DNA of 64,000 bases, taken from NCBI GenBank assembly GCA_013396915.1, contig VWZL01005037.1, positions 1,533,140-1,597,139 of the forward strand. Reading direction: 5' to 3'. The notes beneath the pieces were generated by a model. That model ran no database searches, was not told the DNA's origin, and was given only the letters and a program-made list of their open reading frames with translations. The position numbers and the translations under genes were made by a program. This DNA is from Stercorarius parasiticus. Taxonomy: Eukaryota; Chordata; Aves; Charadriiformes; Stercorariidae. Below, piece by piece: positions 39,701 to 63,938 of the stretch (positions within the stretch are counted from its first letter, which is position 1; each line of letters begins with the position of its first letter).

Positions 39701-42409
39701 TATTGAATCTTGATGCAGTTCTGTACACTGAAAGGAAGTTTTGACTAAACTGCTGAATTCCATGTGTAGGTTCAGAATTACTTGCAGTACTTCGTAGGGA
39801 AATGCTGCAGCTAAAATACTTTGAATTTTTACTAACCCATTTCAGGACAAAAGTCCAGTTTGACCAGATATTTGATTTATTATTTGAATTTCAACACTGC
39901 CTTGGGATAGCTGGCTCAATGTCAGAAGGTTCTTAGGTCATAATGCACAAAAAATGTCTTAGCTTTGACATCAGGCTGTGCTGACAACTATGACATAACT
40001 AAATAATTTGTAAGTAGAATTACTATCTCAGATAGTGAACTTGTGTATCCTGGGATAATTTGTAAACATACTAAAAATCATTTTTGTTAAAAATAATTGA
40101 TGAGAAGTAGAAATTGGAAGTTGTGGTAGATTTTAAGTATAAATTGTGTAAAATGTTATTTCAGCTCTTAAGATTTGAAGAAATGTAAGTCATTTTTTCT
40201 AGGAAAACAGTTGCTTTACTATTTAACCCAAAAAGTGATGCAGAGGGTTTTTTTAATATATCTGCAGTGTAAGTGGAAAAACTACGTAAGTTGTATGGGG
40301 AGTTGGAAAATGGTAGATTGTATTTTGAAGATGTTTGGGATAGTGCTTTGCCAAATGTTGAGATTCTCTGCTCACAAGGTTTTTGAGAGGATTAGGAGAA
40401 TACACATAGATGTTAGAGGAGTGAGGATAGTTAGTATTCTTCATGTGAATTTTCTGTGTAAAAGTATTTTAACAAGCAAACAAAACCAACCTTCTATCTG
40501 ATAGTCTAGAAAACAGTTGTTAGTGTCTTTGATGCTCATGTTCCCCAGAAGGTTGCTCAGTGGCCTTGAATCCAAATAAAAGGTGAGGTGGTTTCAGGTG
40601 GGACTGAAAACTTTCAGCCCTGGTTGTGTGGAAGCTGCCCTTTTTTCTTGATAGCAGAACAGAAGAGGGAGGTGCACATGGAATTGTACGGGGTACAGGC
40701 TTGCATTTTGCTTGGGTTTATTTGATGTAGCGTGATTGGATGTGGTGTTTTGTGGGGTTTTTTTCGTCATATCCTAGAAAAAACTTGGGGAGGTTTTTGG
40801 TAGTATCCTAATTCTGACTGTAAAACTTTGATTTGAAAAAGTAACTCTTTAAGAATGCAGATCACAAAAATGTCCTATCACAGTAGTAATAGTTGTTCTG
40901 TTTTGGAAGTTCAAGAAACTTATAATGAAGCACTCCACATAAAACTCTTCTGTCTGGATGCATGCAAGTGTGAGAACAGTTGATTGGATAGAGTGTGTTG
41001 TTCTGCTTATAGTAAGGTACGTTCTGCAGTGGTAACTGCAGAAGCACCTTTTGGATAAAAAATTGTGAAGAGGATGGTGGTAATAAGTGAAGTTTAATGT
41101 TTCTGAAATAAAAGAAGGGGAAAATTACGTAAAGATGTCTGCGACAAACCTTCCTTGGAGGAACAGTATGTCTGACGTCCTAAAAAGTTGTCTGTAATTT
41201 TTGTTATATATATATATATATATACACACACTAAAGACTCCTTGTGTATTAGTCTATTGCCTTTATAGAGTTTTTAAGCTGCAAGTTGATTTTGTTGGAA
41301 GGACCGCTAGTTTTCAGATGTGAGTCTGGGAGAGTGTGTGTGTGTACATGTATGTGTGTACATGCTGAGTAAATGTTTACAAAAATTAATGCTCTCTTTG
41401 AAAAATATAATCTGCAATAACCTAGCAATTGCCATTAAGAAGGCCAAAATTGAGGGAATGAATGAATTGGCATCTGGTGAATTAATTAATGCAGTCTGTA
41501 CAATAAGATAAAGTCNNNNNNNNNNNNNNNNATAGGTGGATTACAAAAAGTAATCTTGCCTGTTGACCTGTATTTTAATTTAAACAATTCTGATTGTTTA
41601 GGTCAGCAGGCTTTAAAAGCCTTTTGCTCTGGAACGTGATTCAAGAGGTGGAAAAAACATCCTTATGGTTCCTCAGTTTTGCTTTACATGGGGATCATTA
41701 CATTAAAATAATAGGATGAGTGGTTAGGTAAAAAAAAAAAAAAAGCAGCCACAAGATTATTCAAAAGCCTTGGAGGAGTATTGCAAGAAGCTAGGTGACG
41801 TTTGTTAGGCAGCGAGGTTTTGAAATTTTCTCATTTCTATTGCAACAACAATGCTATATAATTTTAATTACTTGTAGGTCAAGCAGTTCCGGCCCCTGCT
41901 GGGGCCCCGCCAGGTGGTCAGCCGGATTACAGCGCAGCATGGGCTGAGTACTACAGGCAACAGGCAGCATATTATGCCCAGACAAGTCCACAGGGAATGC
42001 CACAACATCCTCCTGCACCACAGGTATAAAGTTTAAATGTTTTTTGGCTGGCTTACATTTCAGTGGTTGTAGATATTTTTTTGCATGTCTCCTGCTTTGT
42101 TACCTTTGGAGTATGCATCTTTTTTCTAGCAAAATAACTATCAGGATAATTAATAGATGACACTGTTTACCTGGTAACTTGAGTTCTGTATCTATCCATA
42201 TGTTTGGTGATTATGGTTTGTTTTTTTTTTAAAGAAAAAAGAAAAACTTTCTCCTCCCAGGGTTTTGAAAACCATGCAAGAAGCCACCATCATTTACATT
42301 AACCAATTTTTCTTTCTTAAAGGCTTCACTCCTGAGTTAGCTCGATTTAAAGGATTTTCTTTAACTTTTTGTGTATCTCTTATGTATCTCTTCTGCACAG
42401 GGCCAATAA
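21695..42409 (+). CDS. FUBP1: FUBP1, far upstream element-binding protein 1 (20 constitutive coding exons)
   Basis: FUBP1 is a nuclear KH-domain protein that binds single-stranded DNA (the FUSE element upstream of MYC) and pyrimidine-rich RNA; it acts in transcription activation and splicing. From exon 2 to the stop I read 604 codons in one continuous frame, each intron phase matching its neighbours; with about 40 residues expected from exon 1 the protein is about 644 residues, the mammalian length. Domains (approximate residues): Gly-rich N-terminus and an amphipathic helix largely lost in the gap; KH1 about 100-165 with GRGG; KH2 about 185-250 with GKGG; KH3 about 280-345 with GRNG; KH4 about 375-445 with GKGG; a Gly/Pro-rich linker (450-525); then three C-terminal activation motifs [18 protein letters not shown] and [13 protein letters not shown]. 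The end is GQ-stop. It is divergent from DNAJB4 and convergent with NEXN. Exon coordinates are given separately. Confidence 0.97.
21784..21948. other. Assembly gap (N run) over the FUBP1 exon 1 donor
   Basis: 165 N bases. The gap interrupts FUBP1 exon 1; sequence resumes in GC-rich intron 1. Any apparent open frame spanning it is meaningless. Confidence 0.99.
21949..22836 (+). other. FUBP1: FUBP1 intron 1
   Basis: The first 390 bp belong to the CpG island, the rest is T-rich. No exon is seen. It ends with the pyrimidine tract and TTTAG acceptor of exon 2. Confidence 0.85.
22837..22927 (+). CDS. FUBP1: FUBP1 exon 2
   Basis: TTTAG acceptor, then [12 protein letters not shown] and [15 protein letters not shown], ending one base into the next codon before gtatgc. 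It encodes the tail of the N-terminal helix and the basic GQKRPLE stretch that resembles a nuclear localisation signal. Phase 0 in, phase 1 out. Confidence 0.95.
23925..23987 (+). CDS. FUBP1: FUBP1 alternative cassette exon (63 nt) in intron 2
   Basis: Acceptor ATGTGTAG, then 63 nt that complete the split codon of exon 2 and read on in frame for 21 residues including [11 protein letters not shown] and GMPSPFK, ending in AAAG. It starts and ends in the same phase as the intron it sits in, so inclusion inserts 21 residues before DQPDAKK without changing the frame. The donor is GC (AAAG then GCAGGA), not GT. The peptide reads as conserved and I believe it matches an alternative exon of vertebrate FUBP1, from memory. 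The remainder of intron 2 shows nothing else. Confidence 0.7.
24829..24867 (+). CDS. FUBP1: FUBP1 exon 3
   Basis: TTTTGCAG acceptor, 39 nt encoding (D)[12 protein letters not shown], then gtaagt. Phase 1 in and out, so it could be skipped without frameshift. The 352-bp intron that follows shows nothing else. Confidence 0.95.
25220..25259 (+). CDS. FUBP1: FUBP1 exon 4
   Basis: GTTTACAG acceptor, 40 nt encoding (S)[12 protein letters not shown], then gtaaga. The codon AG|G is completed by exon 5, giving QQQRSVM without the extra Ser found in some mammalian isoforms. The next intron (25260-26055) holds no other feature that I can see. Confidence 0.94.
26056..26105 (+). CDS. FUBP1: FUBP1 exon 5
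   Basis: TTTGTAG acceptor, 50 nt encoding (R)[16 protein letters not shown], then gtaagt. Start of KH1. Followed by a 92-bp intron. Confidence 0.95.
26198..26269 (+). CDS. FUBP1: FUBP1 exon 6 (KH1 GxxG loop)
   Basis: CTTCAAG acceptor, 72 nt encoding [21 protein letters not shown] and onward to AP, then gtaact. Carries the KH1 GRGG loop that contacts the nucleic-acid backbone. Phase 1 in and out, so skipping would delete KH1's core in frame. Followed by a 288-bp intron. Confidence 0.95.
26558..26615 (+). CDS. FUBP1: FUBP1 exon 7
   Basis: ACCATAG acceptor, 58 nt encoding (D)[18 protein letters not shown], then gtaagt. End of the KH1 beta-sheet. Confidence 0.95.
26616..28119 (+). other. FUBP1: FUBP1 intron 7
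   Basis: 1504 bp. Two minus-strand open frames (26812-27060 and 27102-27335) are present but match no family that I recognise and have no splice partners. Otherwise nothing is seen. Confidence 0.8.
28120..28282 (+). CDS. FUBP1: FUBP1 exon 8 (KH1 end, KH2 start)
   Basis: CTTAACAG acceptor, 163 nt, [15 protein letters not shown] then the linker and KH2 with [20 protein letters not shown]. Carries the KH2 GKGG loop. gtatac donor, followed by an 81-bp intron. Confidence 0.96.
28364..28462 (+). CDS. FUBP1: FUBP1 exon 9 (KH2)
   Basis: CAAATAG acceptor, 99 nt, [20 protein letters not shown] onward to DPYKVQ, gtaagg donor, phase 0 both sides. Followed by an 83-bp intron. Confidence 0.96.
28546..28647 (+). 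CDS. FUBP1: FUBP1 exon 10
   Basis: CTTTTAG acceptor, 102 nt, [20 protein letters not shown] onward to GGNEGID, gtaagc donor, phase 0. The 680-bp intron that follows shows a short local repeat of GGTAATACCACTG near 28707-28742 and nothing else. Confidence 0.96.
29328..29430 (+). CDS. FUBP1: FUBP1 exon 11 (KH3 GxxG loop)
   Basis: CCTTAAG acceptor, 103 nt, [20 protein letters not shown] onward to QFKP. KH3 loop is GRNG. The donor is a weak GTTGGT, but the phase and the continuation in exon 12 fix it. 83-bp intron follows. Confidence 0.94.
29514..29614 (+). CDS. FUBP1: FUBP1 exon 12 (KH3)
   Basis: TATTCCAG acceptor, 101 nt, (D)[19 protein letters not shown] onward to LLRSVQ. The in-frame donor is the weak GTTGGG; a stronger GTAATA lies 7 bp downstream (see findings). 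The 578-bp intron that follows shows nothing else. Confidence 0.94.
30193..30334 (+). CDS. FUBP1: FUBP1 exon 13 (RG-rich linker and KH4 start)
   Basis: CTTTTTAG acceptor, 142 nt, [20 protein letters not shown] then [16 protein letters not shown]. It ends AAAG and is followed by GCAATA, so the intron has a GC donor; exon 14 completes the GKGG loop exactly in phase. The 1214-bp intron that follows shows no other exon. Confidence 0.93.
31549..31709 (+). CDS. FUBP1: FUBP1 exon 14 (KH4)
   Basis: CATTGTAG acceptor, 161 nt, [20 protein letters not shown] onward to RQLIEEKIG, then gtgagt donor. The 823-bp intron that follows shows nothing else. Confidence 0.95.
32533..32687 (+). CDS. FUBP1: FUBP1 exon 15 (Gly/Pro-rich linker)
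   Basis: TTGTTACAG acceptor, 155 nt, [16 protein letters not shown] onward, Pro/Gly/His-rich, ending PGPAP; gtaagt donor. Followed by an 86-bp intron. Confidence 0.95.
32774..32853 (+). CDS. FUBP1: FUBP1 exon 16
   Basis: TTTTGTAG acceptor, 80 nt, [18 protein letters not shown] onward to NPPDP, gtaaga donor, one base of the next Gly codon. Confidence 0.95.
32854..35749 (+). other. FUBP1: FUBP1 intron 16
   Basis: 2896 bp, T-rich. Short open frames occur on the plus strand (33755-33985, 34622-34989) but carry no recognisable motif. No other feature is seen. Confidence 0.8.
35750..35878 (+). CDS. FUBP1: FUBP1 exon 17 (first Tyr-rich motif)
   Basis: CTTTCATAG acceptor, 129 nt, (G)[19 protein letters not shown], then a Gln/Pro/Ala-rich run to TQTNGQ; gtagct donor. 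Carries the first C-terminal AWxxYY activation motif. The 670-bp intron that follows shows nothing else. Confidence 0.95.
36549..36623 (+). CDS. FUBP1: FUBP1 exon 18 (second Tyr-rich motif)
   Basis: TGATTCAG acceptor, 75 nt, (G)[10 protein letters not shown] then [14 protein letters not shown]; gtatgt donor. Phase 1 in and out, so it could be skipped or duplicated without frameshift. Confidence 0.95.
41205..41231. repeat. TA/CA microsatellite
   Basis: About ten TA units followed by four CA units in FUBP1 intron 18. Confidence 0.9.
41516..41531. other. Short assembly gap
   Basis: 16 N bases in FUBP1 intron 18. Confidence 0.99.
41749..41794 (+). pseudogene. FUBP1: Decayed extra copy of the FUBP1 exon 18 Tyr-rich motif
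   Basis: 46 nt read [16 protein letters not shown], matching 10 of 14 residues of [14 protein letters not shown] in exon 18, and end in CTAG followed by a GT in the same phase as the real exon 18 donor. The key Trp is Leu (TGG to TTG) and one Tyr is Cys (TAC to TGC). The upstream AG is preceded by a run of A instead of pyrimidines and lies in the wrong phase for this frame. I infer an ancient exon duplication, or an alternative exon lost in this lineage. It lies 83 bp upstream of exon 19. Confidence 0.7.
41878..42023 (+). CDS. FUBP1: FUBP1 exon 19 (third Tyr-rich motif)
   Basis: TTGTAG acceptor, 146 nt, (G)[17 protein letters not shown] then [15 protein letters not shown] and [13 protein letters not shown]; gtataa donor, phase 0 out. 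Confidence 0.95.
42024..42400 (+). other. FUBP1: FUBP1 intron 19
   Basis: 377 bp, T-rich, no other feature. It ends TTCTGCACAG. Confidence 0.9.
42401..42409 (+). CDS. FUBP1: FUBP1 exon 20, coding part
   Basis: After TTCTGCACAG, GGC CAA TAA encodes the canonical GQ-stop end of FUBP1. The rest of the exon is 3' UTR. Confidence 0.95.
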   Translation, partial: GQ

Positions 42410-42760
42410 TAAGAAGTGGACAATACAGTATTTGCTTCATTGTGTGGGGGAAAAAACCTTTGTTAAATGTATGGATGCAGACGCCTTGATGAAGATCTTA
42501 ATTTTGTTTGGTTAAAAAAATAGTGTTTTTGAAAATGTACAAAATATCTATCACTACTGATAGGAGGTAATATTTCTGTGTAGAAATGAAAAATGGTTTG
42601 TTTTTAGTATTAGTGTAGATGTACACATTCCAGCAAATGTATTTGCAATTATGTGGTCAATGCTTTGTGATATAAATGTACTTTTTCAATGTATACTTTA
42701 TCACTTTTAAAATGCCTGTTTTGTGCTTTACAATAAATAATATGAAACCTCCTGTGTCGG
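42410..42760 (+). other. FUBP1: FUBP1 proximal 3' UTR with poly(A) signal
   Basis: AATAAA at 42732-42737 in TTTACAATAAATAATATG, followed by a GT-rich CCTGTGTCGGT about 20 bp on. This is the likely proximal cleavage site, about 350 nt after the stop. The 3' boundary is approximate. Confidence 0.75.
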
Positions 42761-44531
42761 TAAGTTGGATATGTGGGTATATAAAGAATTATAGGATTGA
42801 TTTGCAACGCTGAATCAAGGTACCTGTACACAAATGAGATTTTTTTTTTTCCCCCCCCCCATGAAACCTTGTTGAGTTTAAAAACTTGTCATTAGCATGT
42901 TTTTCCCCTCTTGCAGAATAGTTGTAGATGGAGGATCTCTTTCATTCATTGTATTTTGCTGCCTAGCACCAGTAATCTTGATACCTTAATTTTCTTTCTA
43001 TTTGATTAAAACTGCATGTGTTTAAGAAGGTGATCTTTTGGCATACTTCCATTGCATTAACAGTGAAATTTCCTTTTATACATGACCACTGTTTCAGACC
43101 TGTGCAGCTGCTATAACAGATAACTTTTGTTCTTAATTGAATACTTCAAAACTGTTCCTGCATAACTATTTTATGGATTTTTTCAGACTAGTTATAAAAA
43201 TTTAAGTGTAATGTGCTTAAGCCTCCAGTTTAAAGTAGTCCACTTCAAAATTCAGTGTAGAAAAGTCAATGTGGTATGCATAGTAGTTACAAAAATTGCA
43301 TCTGTCCTTAAAACGCTGTTTTGTTTGAGTGGTGGGGAGTGGTTGAGAACTTCCTGCAGAGCAGATAACTTGTTTTTGTAAATACTCAAATATTTGAAAC
43401 AATTGATTATTTTTTTTATATATACTTGAAACTTCTTGTTGCTCTAATGCTCATACTAAAAATCTGATTCTCTTGAAATCCTATGTTTGCTCTTTGCATA
43501 TTTATTGGCTCTTTGCATATATTAGACTACATGCAATACAGTCTGTCTTGCCATTGTCTGTTGAAGTGCAGGTTTGATCCAGCCAGTATAGAACTAGCTC
43601 TATAGGGGTGAGGAGGACTGTGCTGTGTATCATCCTTGATTGTTCCTTCAAGGAGCATTGCACTGTAAGTACATCAGAATGACAAATTGATGAACTGCAA
43701 CAGTATCTTTTTGTCGATGTTCCACATAATGAAAATGCCATACTTGTGTGACTATTATGTTGGAATACAGTGCTGATATCTTAGGAAATCATAATTGCTT
43801 CTTAATTCAGAAACATAGGTTTGCGTATATATATACATACACATAATATGAGTTTTGTGGGTAAGTATTCTGGAAACGTTTAGCAATAGCTAAAGAAAAT
43901 CATGTTTCTGTTTATCTGAGTAATAGCTTTTTTTCATTAGTACTCCTGAGACAGCTGTTTCATTCAGTGTTTTAAAGTATGCATATCGTAACATTGAAGT
44001 CTTTGGAACCACTTGTTAGACAGAAGTTGTCTTTGTCTTCAGCTAGTTTGCAGATATGTAGTGATGTAGGTATGTTTTAAATAATTCTATAACTGTTACT
44101 TGCTTTATCTTTTGGAACACCATATTGTTGCTTTGAGAGTAAATTTTTTTAGGGTGGCTGCACAGAGAAGTAAAAGTTAAGGCTTGAAAATTGAAGTAGT
44201 TTATTCAGGTAATTAGCAATGTATGTATTGTGCTGTAGAAATAGGAATTATTTTTATCCCTTTTAAAATTAGGAGTTATTCTGGTAGCTTAAAAAAGGCT
44301 AGGACAGTATTTCTCTCTCTAGTGTAGGGTATGAAGTTTAATAGCTCAGATATTTTGCATGGTATTTTGTAGATAACCTTATAGAATGGTGCATTTATTA
44401 TGTACTAAACTGAGCAAAATTAAATTCACTGGATTCTTTATCATTCAAAAAATGGAGGCTGTTGATTTTGATTCATTTAAGGTATAAAATCTTTATTAAT
44501 TGCAAACAGTGCAATTATTTATACTTCACAG

Positions 44532-44579
44532 TGCCTTCCCAGACCTTCCACCTTAGGTTCTGCTGCAAAAAAGCAACAG
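44532..44579 (+). CDS. FUBP1: Candidate alternative FUBP1 penultimate exon (48 nt)
   Basis: Bounded by TACTTCACAG and gtaagc. Read in phase 0, as exon 19 leaves it, it encodes CLPRPSTLGSAAKKQQ without a stop. A splice from exon 19 would replace the GQ-stop end by this basic tail. Phase fit, consensus donor and open frame are seen directly; use in transcripts is inferred. Confidence 0.5.
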
Positions 44580-44808
44580 GTAAGCACAACCTAAGGAAGT
44601 ATATAAATTAATATATTTCAGTACATTAATGTTGTCCCTGTGAGATCTTTGTGGTTGTGTATTGAAAAGCAATCTGCTGCTTCCCCAAATGCATTGTTAC
44701 TCACGGTTCCATTTCAGTGGAAAGTCTTTTAAGTTTTTAAACAACTGTTTATATTTCTAGGTAAATATGTTGGTTTTTTGGGTTTTTCTTTTTTCTTTTT
44801 TTTTTTAG

Positions 44809-44817
44809 AAAATGTGA
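44809..44817 (+). CDS. FUBP1: Candidate alternative FUBP1 terminal exon, coding part
   Basis: A very strong pyrimidine tract (44773-44806) ends in AG at 44808; AAA ATG TGA follows. After the 48-nt candidate exon in phase 0 this gives KM-stop, with a 3' UTR that could run to the poly(A) signal at 47127. Confidence 0.3.
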   Translation, partial: KM

Positions 44818-47126
44818 GTAGATTGCAGTAATTAAACTTGATCAGAATAAGTAATTTTTGTTATTTTTCCTCAAATAGCTAATTGTTGCAATTAAAGAAT
44901 CAAAACCTTTAAAAATATACAGGAATTACTTTGGTTAGAAATGTCAACAGCCTTCACAAATGTTTTTTATATTAGGGCACTATTTCCACTTAAGCCCGTA
45001 AGACCTAAGTATAAAGAATATGACTTCTTGTTGTTATCACTGAACTTGATAACTTGTCTTGCAGTTATAGTATGTTAGCGGAATTTTTAGATAACTCAGT
45101 TTGCTTATTCATACTTGACATGGTAGGAAAGCATATTTTGGAGTTTCAGAGATTAGTATGTTTTAACTGAAAAAGCATGTGCACCAATTAAATGTTAACA
45201 GTACAGCAAATAATATTTTACCTATATAGCAGTCAGTGTATCCTGTTTCTTGATACTTTAACTGAATTGCTGTATATTTTGATAGTTTAAAATGTTTGTA
45301 TGTCTTATAGATGGTCTGGTACAGGTTTTTGTTTCTGGTTTTTGTTGTTTGTTTTTTGATTTGTTTTTTTTTTTTTAGCTTAAAGTAAAGCAGCATCTAT
45401 TTGGGTTTTTGTTGATTATTCTGTTTCTAAAATGTGCTGCTCCTCTTTCAAAAGTCCTGCTTATCTGTACATCAAAGAAAAATATTCAAAAATACTGCCT
45501 TCATTTTCACACACAGTGCTGAAGATGCTGCAAGCACCAAATCATAGCTCATAGAATCAGGTCCTGAGATAGTTACTACCAGTAAAGAGGAATCCTTTGA
45601 GTGTATGCCATTGGTGAGCCGATGAGCATGGACCATAGAAGGGCTCCATGTAGAAGGTAAAATTGGCAAAAACATAACAGATTTGAAATGTATCCCATAC
45701 ATAATGGTGTAGGGTATAATTTTTGTTTTGATCACTTTTCATTCTTTAAAGTATTATTTGTTTGACCATAAATGTTCCATAATCTGTTAAGTTTCTAAAC
45801 TGTGATATAATAATATAAACCATCTATTTTCATTTATATTTTTCTAAACAGCCAAGCTTAGATATATGGAATTTTTGAACTAAATTAATAGCTGTGCTTC
45901 AGTTTCTCAAGCCACTTAATATTTCATCTGTAGTTTAACATGTAACTTCATTTTTGATGTGAGAAAAGGTTAGGTGTGTACCATTTGGATTTTGATACTG
46001 TGAATTTAGTGTTGGGGTGAGTCATTTGTTCACTTCCTTTTACATGATAACTGTTGTTGCTAAAATATCTTAACAGTCTTTCAGTTGTAAATTTAGCCAG
46101 TGGGAGGAGATAGAGAAGAAAAAGCCAGTTTATTGGAATAATGTTAGCGTGTGGAAGATGACTTATTCTTGTGCGTAGCATTTGAGGTGTATTGACTTCC
46201 AACTTTCTCACCGCTGGGCTTACAGACATGCTATTTTGTGCTAAGCATAGTGTTTATTTTTCAACTGTCTCCAAACTCATAGTTCTTAGGAGAACAGAAA
46301 ATAGATTATTGGAGTTCTCCTGATCCAAAAAGATAACTGGACTTCCTTAGAAATGTAATGAACTTGTCCAAAAGGTGTCTTTAAATGTTTCCTGCTTCCC
46401 TCCCTTCCCTCCAGTAGAGTCCCACAAATTAAGTAGAATGTGTAGAGTACAAGAAGTTTAAAAAGGAAGCATAATGTTCAAAGTAGGAAAAGCATTTTCA
46501 TATCACTTTCTGCAGCCTGTACTTTTAATAGGACATGAAATAAAATGTCAGGTGGATAATGTTCAGTCTAGCATGATCGTAAGTCATCTGTTGAAATTGT
46601 CCAGGCAGACAGGTTCATTATTCACTTGCACAGCCTATCTTGCAATATCTCCTCTTTTTTTTACTAGTGGTATTTTATTGGATGATAGAAACTGTTTCTC
46701 CGCTGTTTCTCTTCCAAAGTAATTTTGGAGTTTTCCATTGCATGCTAAAAGCTTTTTAATTTTGCTTTTTTCTGGAAGTGGGGGGAGGAAGGGAGGACTG
46801 GGCTTTTCAGAAAGCATACAGTTGACAGGATTCCCTCTTCCCTAGTAATAGCTTATAAAACTAGTATGTATGCACAGATATTTCTCTTGCGTGCATGTGA
46901 AATGCCTTTTCGTCCTGAGAAAAGTGTTCTCTGCAGAAACTACCCGTGTGTAAAAAGAAGATTGGCTTTAAAAGGCAACTGTGATGGGAACAGTGTCTTA
47001 GGGAGATGCAGCTTGGACTTGAGGTAAATTGAATGCTTTACAAAAATGTGGTTTTGAGCTTGCATTGACATTGTATGTAATATGGGTACACGTTAACTGT
47101 ATAATGTTTTTTGTATGGTTTTTCTC

Positions 47127-47132
47127 AATAAA
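47127..47132 (+). promoter_or_regulatory. FUBP1: Strong plus-strand poly(A) signal, possible distal FUBP1 3' end
   Basis: AATAAA in TTCTCAATAAATGTAAACTG, followed about 30 bp later by the T/GT-rich GTTTTTGTCTTTTTT. This is a textbook cleavage site arrangement, just before the convergent NEXN gene. Assignment to FUBP1 is inferred because no other plus-strand gene is visible nearby. Confidence 0.5.
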
Positions 47133-47689
47133 TGTAAACTGATGGATAATAATAGCAATGTTTTTGTCTTTTTTATGCTCCTATCCCTGCCTTTGTTAGT
47201 TTGAAATAACAGCTTCAGAGGAAAGATATTGCAGCAACCAGTACTTCTGTGAATTAACATCACCCACATGAAATGAAGTAAAATATATTTATCTGGCTAT
47301 TAGGATAAATATCATTCAAAGCATCATGCAGCTTATTACCATTTTTTTCAAGATGTTTCTGAATTTGTAACTATTTTATTAAGGTGAAAGAGTGACTTGC
47401 AATAGGAAAGCGTACAAAAAGCAGTCAGCAGATTCAACCACAGGAAAATTTCTTTTTGAAATGACTGCATAAATCTAATTTGCTGCAGCTTACTGTGTCT
47501 TCATGTTAAGGCTTATACACGTTCTTTAGTTTAAAATGTGGCTATTGTTTGTAAAATTACTCCTACAGAAGCTTAAACTGAACAATGAGATGGTGTTAGC
47601 ACAATGACATTAGTGTTGGTATCTAGAGGTCTTAGAGAAAAAGAGTACAGTAGCCTTAAGAAGACAATGTTTAGTGATGCAGCAGTAAA

Positions 47690-48587
47690 TTTATTGCATT
47701 GAAAGAACAGATTGAGAAGCTAGGCACTTTCTGAAAATGTTTTCCTTAAAGCTTGCTTCCTACCAACTTTAGCTATGATAGGCTCATATTTTGCCACCAA
47801 GTGTTCCTGTATCATTTAAGCAATGAAAAATGGGAAGTTTTACAAGCAAGTGTTAGTACTATAGAGACTACTACAAGCCTTACTGAGATTATTTTTTTTA
47901 TTTTGGATTATCAACTGCATCGGCAAATTAAGAGCGTAACAGTTTAAATCCAAGCCCATTTTGAAACAAAAGAACTAATGCTCTTTGAAACGGAACAAGA
48001 AAATTGAGCAGTTATGTCATCTTTTATTCTTTAAAAATAGTACACTGGGGTTTTTGAAAATCGTCAATAAGTATTTCCTTTTGCCAGTTCAATGCCTCTG
48101 GGTTAAAGTAAAACAGCTTAAATATTCAGTGTTCATGCAAAATATACCAATAGATTTACACTACTACACAAGTTTCCAGATTGTGTATTTAGCTTTATAC
48201 TATTACACAAGAGATGGTCTTCAAATGTGTGAGCACTATTATAATTCAGCTTTTTCGCTTAGTTGATCTTTCATACATAGATTCCTTCTTTTTAGCCTTT
48301 AATAGTAATTTTTGTATTGCGCAAGGAACCTGGACACTCTCACAATTTGAAGGTTATTCTTATCTGATGCAGGAATGACAAATCAACGCGTATCCTTGCT
48401 TTCTTTAGTTGGCCCCATCAGAGAAAGAGATGATGCAGTAAGAAAGTTTTGAGGGGAAGAAAGATTCCAGCTAAAGTAGAGTATTAGTAGTCATCAGCTA
48501 GAAAATAAAAGAGTTAAGAGAAACAGATAATTAGATTTTCATAATGGGAAAGATGCAAGAAGAGTGAGAATTAAGCGAATTAAAAGG
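47690..48587 (-). other. NEXN: NEXN 3' UTR (approximate)
   Basis: Sequence after the NEXN stop on the minus strand. Possible AATAAA poly(A) signals (TTTATT on the plus strand) lie at 48023-48028 and 47690-47695; I cannot tell which is used. No further coding sequence is seen. Confidence 0.5.

Positions 48588-63938
<15,351 letters not shown>

Larger units (their letters stand above)
36624..41877 (+). other. FUBP1: FUBP1 intron 18
   Basis: 5254 bp, the longest FUBP1 intron. It holds a TA/CA repeat (41205-41231), a 16-N gap (41516-41531) and the decayed exon copy at 41749-41794. The rest is AT-rich with no recognisable exon. Confidence 0.85.
42761..47160 (+). other. FUBP1: FUBP1 downstream region with possible alternative 3' end
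   Basis: AT-rich sequence between the proximal FUBP1 poly(A) site and the convergent NEXN gene. It contains an exon-like 48-nt segment (44532-44579), a strong acceptor at 44808 and a good poly(A) site at 47127. It also holds a short tandem duplication of GGCTCTTTGCATAT-like sequence near 43490-43525. No other coding feature is seen. Confidence 0.5.
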
